Shown: positions 6,117 through 8,252 of the stretch, piece after piece
How positions within the stretch are numbered: position 1 is the stretch's first letter
How the letters are laid out: each line of letters opens with the position of its first letter
From: Candidatus Methanosuratincola petrocarbonis (ex Vanwonterghem et al. 2016)
GTDB taxonomy: Archaea > Thermoproteota > Methanomethylicia > Methanomethylicales > Methanomethylicaceae
NCBI GenBank assembly: GCA_001717015.1
Contig: MAGV01000031.1
Location: 7,492-15,743 of the forward strand
Direction: 5' to 3'
Length of the DNA stretch: 8,252 bases
Made by a program: the position numbers and the translations under genes
The notes under the pieces: generated by a model
Told to the model about the DNA's origin: nothing
Databases searched by the model: none
What the model saw: the letters and a program-made list of their open reading frames with translations, nothing else

Positions 6117-6881
6117 TTAGACTATGTCTAAGGAGATGCCACGACTCCGGATACCGTCGGCTATTTCGCTAGGCAGGCCAGAATCAGTTATGATGTGGTC
6201 TACCGATTCCAAGTCGCAGACCTTAAATGGGGCTATTTGACCGAACTTGCTTGAGTCGACGACCAGAATGACCTCCCTTGCCGCCTTGATGGCCAAATCC
6301 TTGATGGGAGCTTCAGCCAAGGTGACGTTAGTGACGCCTGTTTCAAGGTGAACAGAGTCTGCTGAGAGAAATGTCTTAGCCACATGCATAGTCTTCAGCA
6401 TTTCCTCCGCGGGCCGCCCGACAATAGAATAGAAGCCGCGCCTAACCTGTCCGCCAATCACCACGACATCTGCGTTGCCCCCCCTAGCCAGTTCACTTGC
6501 CAGAATAACATCCAACGCGATCACCGTGATAGACATGCCTTTTATCCTCTTGGCGAGTTGAAACGTAGTGGAGCCCGAGTCCAGGATCACGGTGTCGCCC
6601 GGTTTGATGAGACATGCTGCTGCCTCTGCTATCCTGATTTTCTCGTGAAGCTTCAAGCTGCTCTTAAGTTCGTACGGGACCTCATAGGGGTCCTGTCCCT
6701 TTTGGGGCAATAACGCACCTCCGCGAGTCCTTCGAAGAAGCCCCCTTCGCTCCAATTGAGCAAGGTCTCTCCTGATTGTCGCAATTGAGACGTTGAAGGA
6801 TCTACTTAGTTCCTTGGTTCGGGTCACTCCGTCCTGGGAAACAGCTTGAAGGATTCGTGTCTGACGTTCCTCTACTAGCAA
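6117..6881 (-). CDS. DeoR/GlpR-family transcriptional regulator of sugar metabolism
   Basis: Cytoplasmic DNA-binding repressor of the DeoR family, which usually controls sugar-catabolism genes and responds to a phosphorylated sugar. From the TTG at 6881 the product is 254 residues, the family norm. The N-terminal winged helix-turn-helix spans about 4-58 (EERQTRILQAVSQDGVTRTK, then ELSRSFNVSIATIRRDLAQL and GLLRRTRGGA). The C-terminal effector domain has DSGSTT (101-106), SADSVHLETGVTN (173-185) and VDSSKFGQ (208-215), the usual sugar-phosphate-binding signatures. The frame extends upstream to 6995, but GAGGTG six bases before TTG 6881 and the normal DeoR opening (EERQ at residues 4-7) fix the start there. 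It is convergent with the URO-D-like gene and is the only regulator in the window, so it likely controls the transporter and catabolic genes; that link is inferred. Confidence 0.93.
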   Translation of the reverse strand: MLVEERQTRILQAVSQDGVTRTKELSRSFNVSIATIRRDLAQLERRGLLRRTRGGALLPQKGQDPYEVPYELKSSLKLHEKIRIAEAAACLIKPGDTVILDSGSTTFQLAKRIKGMSITVIALDVILASELARGGNADVVVIGGQVRRGFYSIVGRPAEEMLKTMHVAKTFLSADSVHLETGVTNVTLAEAPIKDLAIKAAREVILVVDSSKFGQIAPFKVCDLESVDHIITDSGLPSEIADGIRSRGISLDIV

Positions 6882-6887
6882 AACGCA

Positions 6888-6893
6888 CACCTC
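6888..6893 (-). promoter_or_regulatory. Shine-Dalgarno site that fixes the TTG start of the DeoR-type gene
   Basis: On the minus strand GAGGTG is followed by six bases and then TTG at 6881-6879. This rules in a rare TTG start and removes 38 extra residues that do not resemble the family. Confidence 0.75.
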
Positions 6894-6951
6894 TTCTTTT
6901 GATCTTTTGTGTGGTACAAAGGATGAGGCAACCTTACACCTCGTGTACTCT

Positions 6952-6980
6952 AATTTACTCCAAAGTGACGGTACTTGCAA
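6952..6980 (-). promoter_or_regulatory. Possible sigma-70/A-type promoter of the DeoR-type gene
   Basis: On the minus strand TTGCAA (6980-6975) and TAAATT (6957-6952) are 17 bases apart, each matching four of six consensus positions, about 70 bases upstream of the TTG start. Between promoter and start, TTTGT (6906-6910) and ACAAA (6916-6920) form a short inverted repeat that could be part of an operator for self-control. Both calls are by eye and weak. The rest of the stretch from 6882 to about 7055 shows no gene. Confidence 0.35.
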
Positions 6981-7104
6981 GATCTGTTGATTCAAACTGG
7001 AGCGTTGCTCGGAAACAGATACGGAAGAACGAGGGTATACACCCTTTTGTGGCTCGCGTCACGTCAAATGATGTAAAACTGGGTTCCTGCGTTATAGTCG
7101 TCGT

Positions 7105-7480
7105 CTATGATGCATATGCGTCCAAGAGTAATACCCCCTCTGATTCGCTCTGGCCCGCGCGCATTGTGTGGAGCTTGGCCGTAGACGTCTGACTGAAGTA
7201 CCGCCGTGGTGTGGTCGCCCACTCGTCGTTCTGTTTCTGTAATGGGAATCCTAAGACCACTCGCCCCAGCCGGGTCCCCAAGACGCGGTCGCTGTATCCG
7301 TTACGGTATGTGGGGCGTTCGCCCGGGGAGCGTTCATAGAGACTCGCACCGAGTCTTCTTCTCAACCTCCAGCTCGATCAGTGCCTGGGCAAGTAACCTT
7401 ACGCCCTCACGAAGAAACTCAGGATCCTCGACCCCACCCTTGCGCAATAGGTCAGTCAATGCTACTCTAAAGTCGGTCAC
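7105..7480 (-). pseudogene. IS256-family (Mutator) transposase, N-terminal fragment, frameshifted
   Basis: Transposases of this family are DDE enzymes of about 400 residues that cut and move the element. GTG 7480, with AGGAGG about ten bases upstream, opens 48 codons (VTDFRVALTDLLRKGGVEDP, then EFLREGVRLLAQALIELEVEKK) ending at TGA 7336-7334. Skipping one base at about 7354 continues in the next frame as LGASLYERSPGERPTYRNGY and SDRVLGTRLGRVVLGFPLQ, the highly conserved N-terminal motif of IS256-type transposases. That frame runs to 7105, but homology fades after about 7240. A third frame (RRVGDHTTAVLQSDVYGQ) resembles the expected continuation, which suggests a second shift. The three catalytic acidic residues lie in the missing part, so the fragment cannot be active. 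Confidence 0.85.
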
Positions 7481-7538
7481 TTTTGGGTTCCTCCTCTGCG
7501 ATGTGTCTTACCAACACGCATGGAACCCTAAAGTGACC
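7475..7538 (-). repeat. Long hairpin over the transposase start: 17-bp inverted repeat with one mismatch
   Basis: On the plus strand, GGTCACTTTTGGGTTCC (7475-7491) pairs with GGAACCCTAAAGTGACC (7522-7538) at 16 of 17 positions around a 30-base loop. On the transposase (minus) strand, the 3' arm contains the GTG start (7480-7478) and the last base of the AGGAGG site. A transcript that enters from outside would therefore hide the start codon in a stem. Fold-back inhibition of this kind is known for IS10; applying it here is inference. Confidence 0.7.
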
Positions 7539-7743
7539 ACTCGCGTCAATAGTCACTTACAGGTAAACCGCAGCTACAAGCACCATTACACTCCCACCCC
7601 GAAAGACGGCTCCGGCCACTTGCGGCCTCCGCCTCGCTGGGTACCTATGCCTGCCTCCTGCGTTCACCGATTTTACACCACCACCCTCGACTCTAACGGC
7701 CTCTCCTCTCCTCGGGGTGAAACTCCCCGGGGCTACTCACCCT
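7539..7743. other. Junction sequence between the two mobile-element fragments
   Basis: No gene is supported here. Part of it (to about 7693) is probably the leader of the IS256-type element. The remaining 50 bases before the maturase fragment carry a small GC-rich hairpin, CGGGG (7713-7717) with CCCCG (7725-7729), of unknown origin. A long plus-strand frame crossing this stretch is a shadow with no family resemblance. Confidence 0.4.
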
Positions 7744-8252
7744 ATTGTCACTGGCTGCTCAAGAGAGCTGCTCGAGGACAGAGTCAAGCCCATCATAGAG
7801 CAGTTCCTAAGAGAACGTGGGTTGGAACTCTCGCAAGAGAAGACTACCATCACCCACATAAAGGACGGGTTTGATTTTCTGGGGCAGAATGTTCGTAAAT
7901 ACAGTGGCAAACTGCTTATCAAACCTTCCAAGAAGAGCGTTAAAACTTTTCTTGGGAAGGTCCGGAAGATCATAAAGGAACACCCTATGCAGACGGGCTG
8001 GGGAATTGATACGAATGCTCACCCCCGTTATACGAGGATGGGCGTGCTACCATCGCCATGTCGTAAGCAGGGATATCTTTAGCAAAGTAGACTCCGCAAT
8101 CCTTCAGGCGTTGTGGCGCTGGGTAAAACGGAGACACCCAAATAAGCCCAAGGGATGGATCTGGGTGAAATACTTCCGAACAGTTGGCGGCAATTCATGG
8201 GTCTTCTGCGGTGAACTCAACGGGAAAGGTTTATATCTTCCTCGTGCCTCCA
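7744..8252 (+). pseudogene. ltrA: Group II intron reverse transcriptase/maturase, C-terminal fragment, frameshifted and partial
   Basis: Group II intron maturases copy and splice their own intron through a reverse-transcriptase domain followed by the X (maturase) domain. The fragment begins inside the RT domain at IVTGCSRELLEDRVKPIIEQ (from 7744), the sequence that normally follows the catalytic YADD. It continues with GLELSQEKTTITHIKDGFDF and LGQNVRKY, the last RT/thumb region. One surplus base near 8003-8005 shifts the frame; skipping it gives LIRMLTPVIRGWACYHRHVV (from 8006) and then KVDSAILQALWRWVKRRHPN, the X domain, open to the window edge. The N-terminal two thirds of the RT, including YADD, is absent: the bases upstream read GATHP in that place and are unrelated. 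An in-frame GTG at 7717 has no ribosome-binding site. The fragment is a relic; intron RNA domains V and VI, if kept, lie beyond the window. Confidence 0.9.

Larger units (their letters stand above)
7056..7693 (-). mobile_element. Degenerate IS256-family insertion sequence remnant (ends tentative)
   Basis: The core is the broken transposase at 7480-7105. Beyond its start, the minus strand reads GGTGGTGTAAAATCGGTG around 7684-7666; a terminal repeat ending inward in GTGTAAA is common in IS256-family elements, which makes about 7671-7693 a likely left end. A candidate right end lies on the plus strand at 7056-7078, also ending in TGTAAAA; aligned outward from there, the two ends agree at 14 of 23 positions. 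The space between is about 640 bp where a full element is about 1.3-1.5 kb, so most of the transposase has been lost. No target duplication could be seen. The ends are inference; the family call rests on the protein fragment. Confidence 0.5.

Noticed and set aside
6116..6132. Palindrome CTTAGAC-TAT-GTCTAAG over the stop codon of the DeoR-type gene
   Set aside because: A 7-bp stem with a 3-base loop is expected about by chance in a window of this size, lies mostly in coding sequence and has no T-run on either strand.
7053..7548. 9-bp direct repeat CTCGCGTCA at 7053-7061 and 7540-7548
   Set aside because: It could reflect an insertion duplication, but the copies do not flank the transposase-fragment termini on both sides and 9 bp can recur by chance.
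7206..7874. Long plus-strand reading frame of 222 codons
   Set aside because: It overlaps the minus-strand transposase fragment and then the maturase fragment in the wrong frame; its sequence is Pro/Arg/His-rich with no family resemblance.

Overview
The window (about 8.25 kb) reads as a carbohydrate uptake and catabolism locus of a Gram-positive-like bacterium, followed by a stretch of decayed mobile DNA. Strong GAGG/GGAGG-type Shine-Dalgarno sites, GTG and TTG starts, a moderate GC content, a CUT1 ABC transporter with no ATPase beside it, a DeoR-type regulator and a Clostridia-style group II intron maturase together suggest a Bacillota (Clostridia- or Limnochordia-like) genome. That taxonomic call is inference; no rRNA or marker gene is present.

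Layout. 1-63 is the C-terminal tail of what is very probably the solute-binding protein of the transporter. A 238-bp spacer with a GC-rich stem-loop follows, then two CUT1 sugar permeases (302-1201 and 1277-2107). Next come an eIF-2B/MtnA/ribose-1,5-bisphosphate-isomerase-fold protein (2224-3207) and a Gfo/Idh/MocA-type NAD(P)-dependent oxidoreductase (3288-4355). After a 485-bp gap with no convincing gene but with an 11-bp perfect inverted repeat lies a uroporphyrinogen-decarboxylase-superfamily protein that is not HemE (4841-5866). A DeoR/GlpR-type repressor lies on the opposite strand, convergent with it (6881-6117); the spacer between them holds a 14-bp perfect inverted repeat.

From about 7.05 kb on the sequence is a mobile-element graveyard. 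It holds a frameshifted N-terminal fragment of an IS256-family (Mutator) transposase on the minus strand, whose start codon sits in one arm of a long hairpin, and then a 5'-truncated, frameshifted fragment of a group II intron reverse transcriptase/maturase on the plus strand that runs off the window.

Working model (inference): the transporter imports a sugar or polyol, the dehydrogenase oxidises or epimerises it, and the eIF-2B-fold protein isomerises a sugar phosphate. The URO-D-like protein has an unknown role, and the DeoR-type regulator probably senses a phosphorylated intermediate. The combination of an eIF-2B-fold isomerase, an oxidoreductase with altered signature residues and a non-HemE URO-D protein next to one CUT1 transporter is the most interesting part of the window; the substrate cannot be read from the sequence.
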